Source: Phlegmacium glaucopus (taxonomy: Eukaryota > Basidiomycota > Agaricomycetes > Agaricales > Cortinariaceae). Taken from it: a stretch of DNA of 64,000 nucleotides. Below are positions 34,349-44,399 of this stretch, in pieces. The position numbers were made by a program, and so were the translations under genes. Numbering within the stretch: the first letter of the stretch is position 1; each line of letters begins with the position of its first letter. The stretch lies in the NCBI GenBank assembly GCA_015039465.1, contig MU130578.1, positions 87,832 through 151,831 on the forward strand, in the 5' to 3' direction. Below the pieces are notes generated by a model. That model was not told where the DNA came from. It saw only the letters and a program-made list of their open reading frames with translations, and did no database searches.

Positions 34349-35278
34349 TTGGAAACTCAGGATATAGGAAAAACGGGCACAAATGGGCACAAACGCACTC
34401 AAATGGCCAAGAAAAACTCGAAAAATCAACCAAAACAGGCAAACATGGCCAATTTCGGTGACGCAGCAACAATACCAGCTATAACTGCACCAACAACTGA
34501 AAAATCGCCATCGTCTACTACTACAGCTACCACAGCACCCACAGCACACGAAACAACGGCCGCTTGCAATGCGTTTTGTCAATTTATCGAAATTGCTGAT
34601 CTAAAATCAATCAAAAAATTCCTTAACACAGCCGCTTCATTCCCCGAAAATGAGAACCTCGAAATTCTCTGGGACCGTGCATACAACGAAGGATACAACG
34701 AAGGACGACGAGCGCTACTTCGAAGTTTGGAGAAAAAATTAGATGACGAATATGATAAAGGATATCGGATAGGTGTTGAGGAGAGTAAGGTGAAGCATTT
34801 TAAAATGGGATTAGAAGACGGACAGATGAGTGAGCGGTCAGAGTGGATAGAAGATGGGCATGGGCAGCATTGTTTAATGCCTGTAGCAGCTCTCGAGGAA
34901 AAAGGAATCCAAAGTAACCCAGCAACCTCAATCTCTGTTTTCACCCAGACAGAGTCTCCCAGCCTCGGAAAAATCACCAACGACATTGCTAGACCCTCAA
35001 CCGCCGCTGTTTCGGTCCAAACGAACCCCTCTGTCATTCATCCACCCCCCACAGTCTCCGTTTCGACCCAGACGCTCAAAAATTCGAATTTTACCCAGAA
35101 TAAACCACCACCCGGAAAATTAGAAGAAAAGTCGACATTGCAATGGCAGAACATCCGTTTTATGAGCCCAGTGCTATCTACGATAACCCTGGCACTCGAA
35201 ACGAGCCCCTTACTCAAAAAGACCTCGAAAATAGGCCCCCTTCCATTGTCACATCACCAGCTCCTAATAGTGAAATAA
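34349..35278 (+). CDS. Protein of unknown function encoded by the pol-less LTR element, part 1
   Basis: A 309-codon frame. After a Thr/Ala-rich N-terminus comes a helical, charged region (FCQFIEIADLKSIKKFLNTA, LEILWDRAYNEGYNEGRRAL, LEKKLDDEYDKGYRIGVEE) and then a Ser/Thr/Pro-rich part with repeated SVxTQT motifs. It has no recognisable catalytic or nucleic-acid-binding motif. It overlaps part 2 in another frame; the sense appears to move from this frame to the second near 35130, through a frameshift or a missed splice. I recall similar multi-copy proteins in agaricomycete genomes (unverified). Confidence 0.6.
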   Translation: METQDIGKTGTNGHKRTQMAKKNSKNQPKQANMANFGDAATIPAITAPTTEKSPSSTTTATTAPTAHETTAACNAFCQFIEIADLKSIKKFLNTAASFPENENLEILWDRAYNEGYNEGRRALLRSLEKKLDDEYDKGYRIGVEESKVKHFKMGLEDGQMSERSEWIEDGHGQHCLMPVAALEEKGIQSNPATSISVFTQTESPSLGKITNDIARPSTAAVSVQTNPSVIHPPPTVSVSTQTLKNSNFTQNKPPPGKLEEKSTLQWQNIRFMSPVLSTITLALETSPLLKKTSKIGPLPLSHHQLLIVK

Positions 35279-36147
35279 ACCCCATTTTTGGCTGCATTTT
35301 CGAATCTTCGCCACCTGTCACCGTTTTTGAGGCCCTGGCACCTCCTGTAATCGTACCAGCACCCGAAACGCGGTCAACAACAGCTGATTCCATCCCAAAA
35401 TACCCAAAAACTCGAAAATCACAAGTTTTTATTCAAAAAGACCTGAAAACCACAAAAAATGCGAATTCAACGAACACTGAACCTTCCACCGCCTCCATAT
35501 CCACCCAGACAACGTCCCCTACCTGCCAGCACCTCGAAATCGCGTCCCCAGCCCCCAACGACGCGTCACAAAGCCCTGCGATGCCCGAAAAGGGAATAAG
35601 CGCCCGTCTTGGCGCCAAACGCGAACGCTCATCGTTCGTGACCGTTTCCAGGTCCACAACCCCTTCCCTTGCCGTTTCCGAGCCCCTGGCACCACACGAT
35701 ATCGTTTCACCACCCGAAACACCAGAATTCACCCAAAAACACCCGGAAACTCGAAATTCGGCTGTATTTCCTCAAAAACACCCGAAAACGCCTGTTTTGA
35801 CGCGTTTTAGCTGGGCAGACGATGCAGAGGCACTCCCTATCATGTCTACGATGCCTACGAAACATCCCCGTGACCTGTCCGGTCTTCGTTCATCATCAAC
35901 GAACCCATTTTCATCCCTTCGACGCCGTCATCGTAAACAGGCCCAAAATCCCCGAAATTCATATCATTTTCATCATTCTCAACCTCGTCATACCCATTAT
36001 CAGCATTTTAATTCCTTTCATTCAAATCCTCACACCCCACATCAATTTTCACAACCAAGTTCCTTTGTTTCATTGAACTGGGATCAAGATCCTCGTTTAT
36101 TCAACCTCAGTATTGCTTTGAAGGCCCTTGGTTGGATTCGACGGTGA
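35143..36147 (+). CDS. Protein of unknown function encoded by the pol-less LTR element, part 2
   Basis: A 334-codon frame. The first two thirds are low-complexity, with repeats of VSxSTQT-like and E-Y-P-K-T-R-K type words. The C-terminus carries compact, apparently conserved blocks: TRFSWADDAEALP, RDLSGLRSSSTNPFSSLRRR, a His/Pro/Asn-rich stretch, and LNWDQDPRLFNLSIALKALG ending WIRR. Such an ending separated by low-complexity sequence suggests a functional short motif, perhaps for protein or nucleic-acid binding (inference). The real start is probably in part 1, not at the first Met. Confidence 0.6.
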   Translation: MAEHPFYEPSAIYDNPGTRNEPLTQKDLENRPPSIVTSPAPNSEINPIFGCIFESSPPVTVFEALAPPVIVPAPETRSTTADSIPKYPKTRKSQVFIQKDLKTTKNANSTNTEPSTASISTQTTSPTCQHLEIASPAPNDASQSPAMPEKGISARLGAKRERSSFVTVSRSTTPSLAVSEPLAPHDIVSPPETPEFTQKHPETRNSAVFPQKHPKTPVLTRFSWADDAEALPIMSTMPTKHPRDLSGLRSSSTNPFSSLRRRHRKQAQNPRNSYHFHHSQPRHTHYQHFNSFHSNPHTPHQFSQPSSFVSLNWDQDPRLFNLSIALKALGWIRR

Positions 36148-36233
36148 TATATTTTATTTTATTTTATTCTTACTCCTTTTATGGCTACTATTTCATAGGC
36201 AACGAGGACGTTGCCTCGTTAGAGGTGGGCACA

Positions 36234-37257
36234 TGGAATGTTGGATACTGCCTAACAATCACGTGACATCATGTGTTATATCACCTGATCCATAGCTGTA
36301 GTCACCCGTTTAGAATAATTAGTTAAGCAAGCTATCCTAGCAATTATCATCACTTTCCAAGCCAGCTGCATACTCGGAATTCCCTAATCTCACCTAGGGA
36401 CATTTAGTGATGTTCCGGCCCGGCTTTGGCCTGGCTTCAGCTGGCTCCGGCCTCACGAAAACCTGGGCCAAGCCAAAGGCCCCAAAGCCGGCTTGGCCCT
36501 GGCTTGGCCCAGCCCAGGCCACGGCTTTTGACAGTAATTCTACTATCAAGATCATGGAGATTCAAAAAAAAAACATTTCGGATGGTCTGCCATGGATAGC
36601 TGCTCTCTCACCTCAAAATTTGGTCTGTAGGTACTCAGACATATAATATACTGGTATTTCAAATTTTATTTTGGAAAGGGTAAAGACGAAGACCAGCAGA
36701 GCAATTCCACGTCTGAGAGCCCCAAAATCAAGTAGATTCAAATGGTTCGTCACGACATGTCACATTGCCATTTCAATCCCCACACGGCATTTGCGTCATT
36801 TCCGTTTTCATTTGGTTTCCGTTTGCAAGATGAAGGTCATCCACAAAAATCAAGTACTATAATTGATGTAGGTATGGCATATGAGACACTATGTGTGTTG
36901 AAATATGTACAGAAGAGATATAAAGGTGATATGTAGAATGTTTAGCTAAGGATTCAATAATATATAGTACATGAAAGGGCATAAGTTGTCGTCATTTAAC
37001 CTGTAGGATACGAGGGGTGCGTATAGTAAGGATAAGGGTAGGAGTATGGTACATTAGCATTAACGGCAAAAGGGCCAATATTTCTGGTGCTAAAGCCACG
37101 GCCTGAGCCGCCGGCTTTGGCTTTGAGCTATCCTGGGCCAGGCCAAAGCCATTCCTGGGCCGTCACTTATGGCCCGGCCTGGCCTGGCCTAAAAGGGCTC
37201 GGCTTGGCCTGGCTTCCGGCTTTGAGCCGGGCCTGGCACATCACTAGGGACATTCCA
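36234..37257 (+). repeat. 3' LTR of the pol-less element, interrupted at 36405-37246
   Basis: Left part 36234-36404; the last three bases (CCA) sit at 37255-37257 after the nested hAT element and the second copy of its 8-bp target duplication. Confidence 0.8.
36405..37246. mobile_element. Non-autonomous hAT element (842 bp) nested in the 3' LTR
   Basis: Terminal inverted repeats are TAGTGATGTTCCGGCCCGGC on the left and TAGTGATGTGCCAGGCCCGG on the right (inverted). The flanks GGGACATT at 36397-36404 and 37247-37254 are identical, an exact 8-bp duplication. Both ends are rich in GGCCTGGCC/GGCTTTGGC words, probable subterminal transposase-binding repeats. The AT-rich interior has no transposase. 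Confidence 0.92.
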
Positions 37258-37995
37258 CCAGTGCTAAACAAAGAAGAAGAACTGCATCAACCACTACTAG
37301 TTCACGGCTCACAACATGGACGCCATTAGATATGGGTAGAGGGATGAGGAGGTCATTGGGCTATGAGGATATTGTGATGAATGGGTCTGTTGGTTATCAG
37401 TTTAGTCCCAAGAGTAACTTCAAGTACCATGCTATACAAATTTTCAATCCATATGCCCTTACCCCCTATCCTGCATGCTTAGAAGCCCCAGCGGAGAGTC
37501 ATGGATGTTGGAATGGTGGTATCCACATGCAAGCTGCAAGGAGCACGGACCAGCAGGTATTAATAAGCATGTAGTTAGGGTATATAAGGATGAGTACAGT
37601 ACAGTAGTTACTCATCCGTTTGCAATGAGTTAATGCTATCTACTCTGCCAAACAGAATTGTATTAGGTCTACGAACAGTGCAACTGGTATTTTTACAATG
37701 GAATGCGCAAGAATCACCACCCCTCACACCTAGTCCACTAGACAGCCCCATAGACTATCATTTTCCGCAGTCAGCTAGTCACTATCCTGGTTCTCACAGC
37801 TGGAGCACCGATCTGCAGTCATCTTTTCCAATGCAACATTACTGGAACTCCGCATCGTCAAAAAGTGAGTTCTCTACCCCCTTTGATTCCCCCCTTGTTT
37901 TTTCTGCTCTTCTGGCAACTGGGGAGGATGGGGAGGAGAATTTTTTGAAGGATTTTACTACACACCAACAGAAACCGAAAAGGCCACAAAGAATT
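37258..37995. other. Spacer, no gene recognised
   Basis: Short open frames only. It follows directly on the LTR element and precedes the helicase fragment's 3' break. Confidence 0.35.
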
Positions 37996-38454
37996 TCAAT
38001 TCTGACAGTCCTTCAGGATCTCCAGAGAGTTGAAGTCATTCTCTTGAGTAGACTGCAGTCGTTTCAATGGGGAAAGAGTCAAAGTGACAAGTTTCCTGGC
38101 TGGATTATTGAGGAGAATGTTCAATGCAATTGGGAGGGTCTTTCCACTACCAGTACCAGCAGAGACAAGCAAGTCTTTTCCATGTTGATCAGCTAGCACA
38201 GCCCAAAGTTGCATTTCACAAGGCACTTGTTTAGAACTAGTAATGCTATAGCACAGAAGCGCAGCATGATAGCAGACAATCCTGTCTAGCTCCTCAAGAG
38301 TGTCAAGATAACCTGTTGGCAGTCTTTCATGAAGCCCAATACATGAGACTAGTTCCTTCAAGGTGTCGCCTGAGCAAGTACGCAAGAAACCAAGGTGTTG
38401 TGAGAGATCTGGAACAGTGGTGCATTTGACAGTACAAGTAGTTTCGGAAGACAT
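37996..38454 (-). pseudogene. N-terminal fragment of a RecQ-like DEAD/DEAH helicase
   Basis: The 152-codon frame starts MSSETTCTVKCTTV. It contains QVPCEMQLWAVLADQHGKDL (Q-motif-like), the Walker A motif SAGTGSGKTLPIAL and a motif-Ia-like SPLKRLQSTQ before stopping shortly after ENDFNS. Motifs II (DExH) to VI are absent, so it cannot be an active helicase. RecQ-like helicases of this type are multi-copy in agaricomycetes, often near transposons (recalled). Truncated copy. Confidence 0.65.
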
Positions 38455-39140
38455 TTCAAAGACTTATTGAATGAAGTTGAGGTGTATGCGATGTGACACG
38501 ACTTTCTTTTTAGGCCAGAGATCCCAGAATATCAATTACTTCAATTGGTATCATACTATATAAGGAGACTCTTTCAAACAATTCCTGACAGGTGTCCGAT
38601 CATAGTCGCTACCCCCCCCCCCTCTTTTAAACTCAGCTGTACCAGTTGGAGAATTGAGGATTCTCTCCACCCTCCTCATTCTCCGACTGGTCATGAGTCT
38701 AGGACTTATGTATCTGATTCAGGTTCTTGTATTCTATTTATCCTGCTTCACCACTGGTTCTTGTACTTCTGCCTGAAAGAGAGCATCCACAGCTGATCTT
38801 GAATTGGGTGCTCTCAGAGCTGATAAAGATGGATCTGTTGCCCTTTGCTCCATGTCACATGATCTGTTCCCAAGTTTCTTCCAGATGGGGGGGGGGGTAA
38901 TCAGGGCCATGACCACTATACCAGCTAAGGTCATCCTGATTTTCATGCCTGATAAGAAATAATTTCTGTGAAACATTGTCCATGGAAAGGCTGGATGAAT
39001 TTTGGCACAAGCTCTCAATTTGGTCAGTCAACTGTGATGCTGATCAATACTCTTTTTGTATCCCTCTGGTTCAGATGGGCTGTAATCAATGCATAGACAA
39101 GGGATTGCAAACAAGTTGAATATTTTATCTACATGTTCAT
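38455..39140. other. Spacer, no gene recognised
   Basis: No supported gene. C- and G-runs occur at 38613-38622 and 38887-38896. Ends at the target duplication of the solo LTR. Confidence 0.35.
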
Positions 39141-39145
39141 CTAGT

Positions 39146-39541
39146 TGTTAGGGGACACCCGACTTTAACCCAAACCTCAACCTCAGAATCATACACCCCG
39201 CCTTTCCGATGACCTCCGACCTTCCGTCCAACTCCGCTTCTGTCACTGCTTTACTCCGGAACCCCGTAGTTCCACTCCGACTCCATCTTTTATTTCTATT
39301 TTTCACATCACACCACTTCTTATTTAATTAATTAATTATTATCATATCATTCCTTTATTTATTTTATATCTCCGTTATGTCCATATTTAGTACTTAAACA
39401 CCCCTAGCCTAGCAGGGATCCCCATCCTTTCCTCTTTGGATCCCCTGCTAGGTAAGTCACTTGTAGATACCTTTTCTGAAATATTATTGACTTTGGATCC
39501 CCTGCTAGCTTGACTAAGTCAGCATCGCAGTTGCCCTAACA
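39146..39541 (+). repeat. Solo LTR (396 bp) with 5-bp target duplication
   Basis: Ends TGTTAGGGGACACCC and GCAGTTGCCCTAACA. The flanks CTAGT at 39141-39145 and 39542-39546 are identical. Contains the paired words GGATCCCCATCCTTTCC and GGATCCCCTGCTAG. Closely matches the LTR at 42472-42876 and, in reverse orientation, 59829-60322. Confidence 0.88.
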
Positions 39542-39542
39542 C

Positions 39543-40042
39543 TAGTGCTGTTCTAGCCTGGCTTGGCCTGAGGCAGCTCCAGCTTTCTCAAGCCCCAGGC
39601 CAGGCCAAAGCCATCACACAGCTTGGCCCCAGCTTGGCCTGGCCCAGGATGCAGCTTTAGCTTTTTATATATAAAATATTTAATTTTTCACTACAGATCT
39701 ATTGGCATACAAGAGGGCTACTCAGAGTAATACATAGCTTCCTCATCTTCATCTTCAATCAATAGCCCATCCCAAGACAATTCTTCAATATCTGACTCAT
39801 CAAGCTCCCCTGAGCCCCTTCCAGTGTTTGCATTCTCTAGCTCTTTGTCACTATTCTCCTCTGCTTCCAATATTGATGATGGGGCAGGTTCCTGAAAAAG
39901 TAAATCATGCCACATTGGACATGTGATGCACTGTAGGGCTTCCACAATATCTTCCCTAAGACAATTGTGACACTTTGATACTGTGATCCCACCCTGTGAG
40001 AATGCATGCTCACTGATACAGATGATGACATAACTGCCAGGT
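39543..40042 (-). pseudogene. Remnant of an autonomous hAT element: C-terminal transposase dimerisation region
   Basis: On the minus strand the sequence encodes NLAVMSSSVSVS, then in a second frame HAFSQGGITVSKCHNCLRED and MWHDLLFQ, followed by an acidic tail. SSVxVExxFSxGG...S...L is the hallmark of the hAT C-terminal dimerisation domain. The outer end at 39543 reads TAGTGCTGTTCTAGCCTGG with GGCCTGGCC words, like the MITE at 36405-37246, so both probably belong to one family. The 5' end of the transposase is lost where an LTR begins at 40043; a frame break lies at about 40010. Confidence 0.65.
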
Positions 40043-40561
40043 TGTTAGGGGACACCCGATTCCAAACCAAATCTCAACCTCAGAACTGCCTCATTGACAA
40101 ACTCTGTTATTCTGTCTGACTCCGACTCCATCACTTGTTACTCTGTAATGTGGGGAAGATGAGCCGGCTATGCGAGGCCATAGTTATGATACATTTTTTC
40201 TTTCTTTCTTCTATTTTTCTGTTATTTCACTTAATTACTAAACTTGGACAATGCATAGGTAGCTTGTAGATCATGGACAAAGCAAGGTGGCCTGTGGCCT
40301 CTTTCCCTTTCCATATTGTAGAGTTGTGGCACCATTATGCTCTCTAGGCCACCATGCCACGCTTTGTAGTATAAAAACCTTTAGAATTACAGACAGAATA
40401 ATCATTATTATCTTTTACATGACTTTAAAAACACAAGCTCATTGGTCTAAAAAGACTCTATCCCCTTCAATACTCATACCAATTCATACATCTGGAGCCC
40501 ACTGTGAGGGGATAGTCATCTGTGATGATCCTATCTTCTTAGGCACAAGACCAACATAACA
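40043..40561 (+). repeat. 5' LTR of the gag-only Ty3-like element
   Basis: Starts TGTTAGGGGACACCCGATTC and ends CCAACATAACA. The first 50 bp match the other TGTTAGGGG LTRs; the rest differs. Includes TATAAAAAC-like sequence near 40370. Confidence 0.5.
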
Positions 40562-40611
40562 TTAATTCCTCAACAAATCTTGATATGCTACAAACTCGAC
40601 GATGAGCCTAC

Positions 40612-42471
40612 TTGAAAGAAATAGTTCCAACAAAGATCCCACAACCAAAAAGGAGCCAAAAAACCTGGGAACCAAACTCAACAGTGGCAGAACCGACGAT
40701 AACCGTAGAACACGAGACGATACAAGGGCACTTAAGAAGAGAATTGTTAAGTCAAACAGAAGAAACCTATCAAGAAAGAACGGAACTTATGATGGCAACA
40801 ACAAAAGGAGTAGCAGGAATGCCCACGCCGGGCAGTTCTCATGCTCCAGATTTCAATCCCAAATATCCAACCGAGTTGAAAGATTTTTTGCAGGAATTTG
40901 AAGAACATGTGGTGGCATGTGGGTTAGATGAGGCAGAGAAAGTGAGGGTGGTGGTGAGGTAAATGGATGGGGCCACAAGGAGGTTTTGGAAAAGTTTGGA
41001 TGGCTATGACAACAATTACAAGGTGCTGAAGGAGAAGATACTCAACTCCTACTCGACGACACAGCTTGGTAAGAAATACACAACCAACAAGCTAGCCAAG
41101 TTCATTACCAAATCAGCAAATGGTGTAATTGATGATGAAACAGACTTAAACGCTTACTATCGACAGTTTTGGCCCATAACCAATCACTTGGTTAAAAGCA
41201 AGAAAATCAACACTGAAGATCAAGACCGGTATTTCTGGCAAGGGCTACCATCAGCAGTATGAAAGATCATACAAAACCATTTAGAAGCAAAAGACCACAC
41301 CTTTGAATGATCGCAGATCCCAACCATCAATCAGGCCATGGAAGCCAGGCACTTTGTGTTGACAAGTGAAGCAGTAGATTCTGAGGATGATGACCTTATA
41401 TTAGGGAAGAACAAGAAGAGGCGGGGGCGAGGAAGGAAAGAAAGAAGAGGAGATAATGAGGAGGAAAAGGATGAGTCAGACAAATCTAGTGATGAAGATT
41501 GAAAGAGGAAAAAGCCTGTGAAACGGGAAGTTAGAACAAAGAAGGTTGGGTTTGAAAGGGGGACTGATGTGAAAGATGAGGTTGAGGAATTGATGATGAA
41601 ACTCCATGGACTAAACATGCAGGAAGTGGCCTACGCATTAACATATGCTCGCTTGGTTCTGGTAGCTCTGGTACTCGCTGACAAAATACCACCACTGGCA
41701 CGATGGACCTCTGGGGCAACGGCAACAGTGGCTATGGGAATGCCCAGTCTGACACACACACTGGCAGCTCATCATGTGCATCATAGTCATCAAGTACGAC
41801 AAATCTTGTCATTTCTGCAAAGAAGAAAACTGCTGGATTGGAACATGTCCAACCACAGCAGCCTACCTACAGCAAGGAAAAGTAAAACATCATCCGAGAG
41901 GGTACTACACCTACCCAGATGGAGGTTGTATTGAGGCCCACCCAGGAGGACTAAAAGGAGCTGTAGATGCGGCAGCAAACACCAGACCGAGCATCGTCTC
42001 TTCAAGGCCTAGGGATTTACCACCACATATGACAACACCAACAATGCTCAGTTCCTTTGTGACCGTACAGGAGTTAGAGGAGGAAGAGGACAAAGGATTT
42101 GTGTGGGGGGCTATTGTGGAGATGGAGGAATGAATGAGTAGAGAGGAGGTGGCCAAAGGATGTGTGATGACGAGAGCACAGAAGAAGGGAGAAGCTGAAA
42201 AGAAGGAGGGACATCAGAAAACAGAGGACAGAAGAAGTGCACAAGCGCCGGCATACCATTTTGAGTTGAAAATTATGGACCCAGAACTCCCTGCCCAGAT
42301 CCTTCAATGGGTTCTCGATATCCAAGTGCCAAATATCAAAGTGAAAGACCTGCTAGTGCTCAGTGGGGACCTCCATAAAGTTATGGTGGAAAATATATGT
42401 ATGCAGAAATCAGCAACTGCCAATGTCACCATGACCACGGTTCCGGAAGTCTTGGTAGAATTCACAACACC
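40612..42471 (+). pseudogene. Ty3-like Gag polyprotein, broken by stop codons
   Basis: The frame from MKEIVPTKIPQPKR reads through TPGSSHAPDFNPKYPTELKD, FLQEFEEHVVACGLDEAEKV, ATRRFWKSLDGYD and LNAYYRQFWPITNHL, which is the retrotransposon Gag fold. Stops occur at 40960-40962 (TAA) and at 41260-41262, about 41308 and about 41501 (all TGA). Further down a zinc-knuckle-like CHFCKEENCWIGTC sits in another frame (about 41790-41850), so at least one frameshift is also present. The sequence ends inside what would be the protease linker (VEFTTPVRG), where it meets the next LTR. Not functional. Confidence 0.7.
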
Positions 42472-42876
42472 TGTTAGGGGACACTCAATTTCAACCCAAA
42501 CCTCAACCTTAGAATCATACATCCCACCTTTCCAACAACCTCTGACCTTCTGTCCAACTCCGCTTCCATTACCAGTTTACTCCGGAACTCCGTAACTCTG
42601 ATCTGACTCCGGTTCGCTCTGTCTTTTATTTTTATTTTTCACATCACACCACTTCTTAATTAATTAATTAATTATTATTGTATCATTCCTTTATTTATTT
42701 TATATCTCTATTATGTCCATATTAGTACTTAAATACCCCACAGCCTAGCAGGGATCCCCATCCTTTCCTCTTTGGATCCCCTGCTAGGTGAGTCACCTGT
42801 AGATATCCCTTTGAAATATTATTAACTTTGGATCCCCTGCTAGCTTGACTAAGTCAGCGTTGCAGTTGCCCTAACA
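42472..42876 (+). repeat. LTR (405 bp), same subfamily as the solo LTR at 39146
   Basis: TGTTAGGGGACACTCAATTT to GTTGCCCTAACA. High similarity to 39146-39541. No target duplication (ACACC versus TTAGG), so it probably arose by recombination or deletion. Confidence 0.8.
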
Positions 42877-43129
42877 TTAGGAAAGGATCATCCTTTAATG
42901 GACTGAGTCCGGTCCACACAGTGGAACAATAGTCCGATTCACAGCCCCTGATTCAGGCCAATCAGACTCCATACACTCCCAGACCGTGGCTCCCTCCTTG
43001 TCTTCACAGCACGCATCTCCAAGCGGCTCCTTCCTATCAGCCATGGACAATGAATGCACCACCCAGCTGGAAAGAGAAGTTGTCCTATTGTGAGCTCGGG
43101 ACATTGAATACCAAAACAGATTTGACCCA

Positions 43130-43300
43130 CATAAGGACACTACAGTCTATTGCATGGTACAATTCCCAGAACGGACACAGTGTGCCGTATGGTATGGACT
43201 CCCGGAACCACTTGAATCCGGGAATATCACCTACCATATAGAGAAATACACACTGTGCTGTGCTCTACGGATTCAAGGAATGCCCTCCAAATGCCAACAG
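43130..43300 (+). repeat. Dispersed direct repeat, copy 1
   Basis: Shares CACATAAGGACACTACA, GGACACAGTGTGYCGTATGG and ATCCGGGAATA words, in the same order and orientation, with 46344-46510. Confidence 0.7.
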
Positions 43301-43599
43301 TGTATGCTGCTGCCAGCTCCAGGCCCATCCCTAGGCCACAGGCAGGGCTGGTATCCATGCATATATATGGTACCTTTCTCTGATGTCCTAGAGTAATGAT
43401 ATAAATGCATTGAAACACTTCCAAAACCTGGAGCAGATCCACAAAGCACAGGTAGGATGGCCGGCCATGCCGGCCTGTGAGCATATAGTTGCACTGGCCA
43501 GATAGCAATCAATTCTCACCTAGCATCCATCGGTAAGCATAAGTGTAAGGGCATTGATAGCTGAGGTGGCCGATGCCAGCGTCAGTGCCGAGGACGTGA

Positions 43600-43725
43600 C
43601 CATCCAGTGTCAACCATCAGTGCTGGTGTCAACTATCAGTGCTGGTGTCAACCATCAGTGCTGGTGTCTACTGCCAGTGCTGGTGTCCACTTCCACTGCC
43701 GGTGTCCACTTCCAGTGCCATTAAC
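43600..43725 (+). repeat. 18-bp minisatellite (CAGTGCTGGTGTCAACTAT-like)
   Basis: Six to seven copies of CAGTGCTGGTGTCMAC..T variants. Same basic word (GTGCYGGTGTC) as the array at 51845-52040. Confidence 0.75.
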
Positions 43726-43983
43726 CCACACCTATGAGATAGATATGCATGACTGCCGGTCACATGGGGTTGGCAGCGGCAGGCAGAGGCTCCATTGGGC
43801 GTTCTGTGGTTGTCACAACTGACAATGCCGGTGGTACCAGAGGTAAGAGTATGCCGTTGTGTAACACGGATGGTCAAAATGCCGATGCGACCACCGGTCT
43901 CATCAACCCTTGAATTTGTCAAACCAGATAGCATTTGCCACTGTACTGTCATTATGAGAAACAAAATCTTTGTACATATAAAA

Positions 43984-44390
43984 TCAACCTGAATCCTCTG
44001 CTTCCTCTTCAGACTCTTCCTCCTCAAACATGTTGTCTTGGAGGTGGCCAAAATGTTCTGGACCATATCTACGAACAGGCATAGACCCTGTGGTCACCAA
44101 TGATGATGTTGATGGTTCCTGAGACATATTAGGAAGGAGAAAGGGGTTGCCAAAGGAGGTGTGTGAGTGCTCTAGGGTAATGCGGTATGGTGAAACACCA
44201 AATTGTGAGTTGGGGTGCAGGCTGCTGGATCGAGTACTGGCATCAACAGGACTTGAGCCACTGTCTGATGACCATGTGTAAGCCAGGCTCACAGGCACAA
44301 TATGACTTAGGGCTCACTGTCTGACGACCAGTCTTCGGCCAATACGGCTGCAGGTGATAGGACCCAGGAGACGTCTAGGGATGTAAACAC
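43984..44390 (-). pseudogene. Acidic Ser-rich hypothetical protein fragment
   Basis: A minus-strand frame gives SPYRITLEHSHTSFGNPFLL, SMPVRRYGPEHFGHLQDN and an acidic end (MFEEEESEEEAEDSG). Just upstream, LAEDWSSDSE matches the repeated DWSSASE/DWSSDSE motif of the protein fragment at 45008-46535, so the two may be pieces or copies of one gene, now separated by 44400-45000. Function unknown. Confidence 0.4.
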
Positions 44391-44399
44391 ACCATTTTC

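Larger units (their letters stand above)
34000..37257 (+). mobile_element. LTR element without pol, 3' LTR split by a nested hAT element
   Basis: Two direct repeats start TGGAATGTTGGATACTGCC and end CTAGGGACATTCCA. The left copy is 34000-34173 (174 bp). The right copy is 36234-36404 plus 37255-37257, also 174 bp once the nested insertion is removed. They differ at about three positions, all transitions. Ends TGGAATGT/ACATTCCA are inverted, as in LTRs. The 2.06 kb interior carries two overlapping frames of unknown function and no RT, protease or integrase. A candidate primer-binding TGG starts 3 bases after the left LTR (TGGTGATGAGAG), and an AGAGGTGGG purine tract lies just before the right LTR. 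No 5-bp target duplication is found. Confidence 0.75.
40043..42471 (+). mobile_element. Truncated Ty3/gypsy-like element: 5' LTR and gag only
   Basis: A 5' LTR-like segment (40043-40561, TGTTAGGGG...CATAACA) is followed by a gag region. Protease, RT, RNase H and integrase are missing: the coding sequence runs directly into an LTR of another subfamily at 42472, with no target duplication, implying deletion or recombination. Confidence 0.6.
42877..43983. other. Repeat-rich stretch, no gene recognised
   Basis: Contains the left copy of a dispersed direct repeat (about 43130-43300, partner about 46344-46510) and an 18-bp-period minisatellite at 43600-43725. Rich in GCCGGC words. No supported coding sequence. 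Confidence 0.45.
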
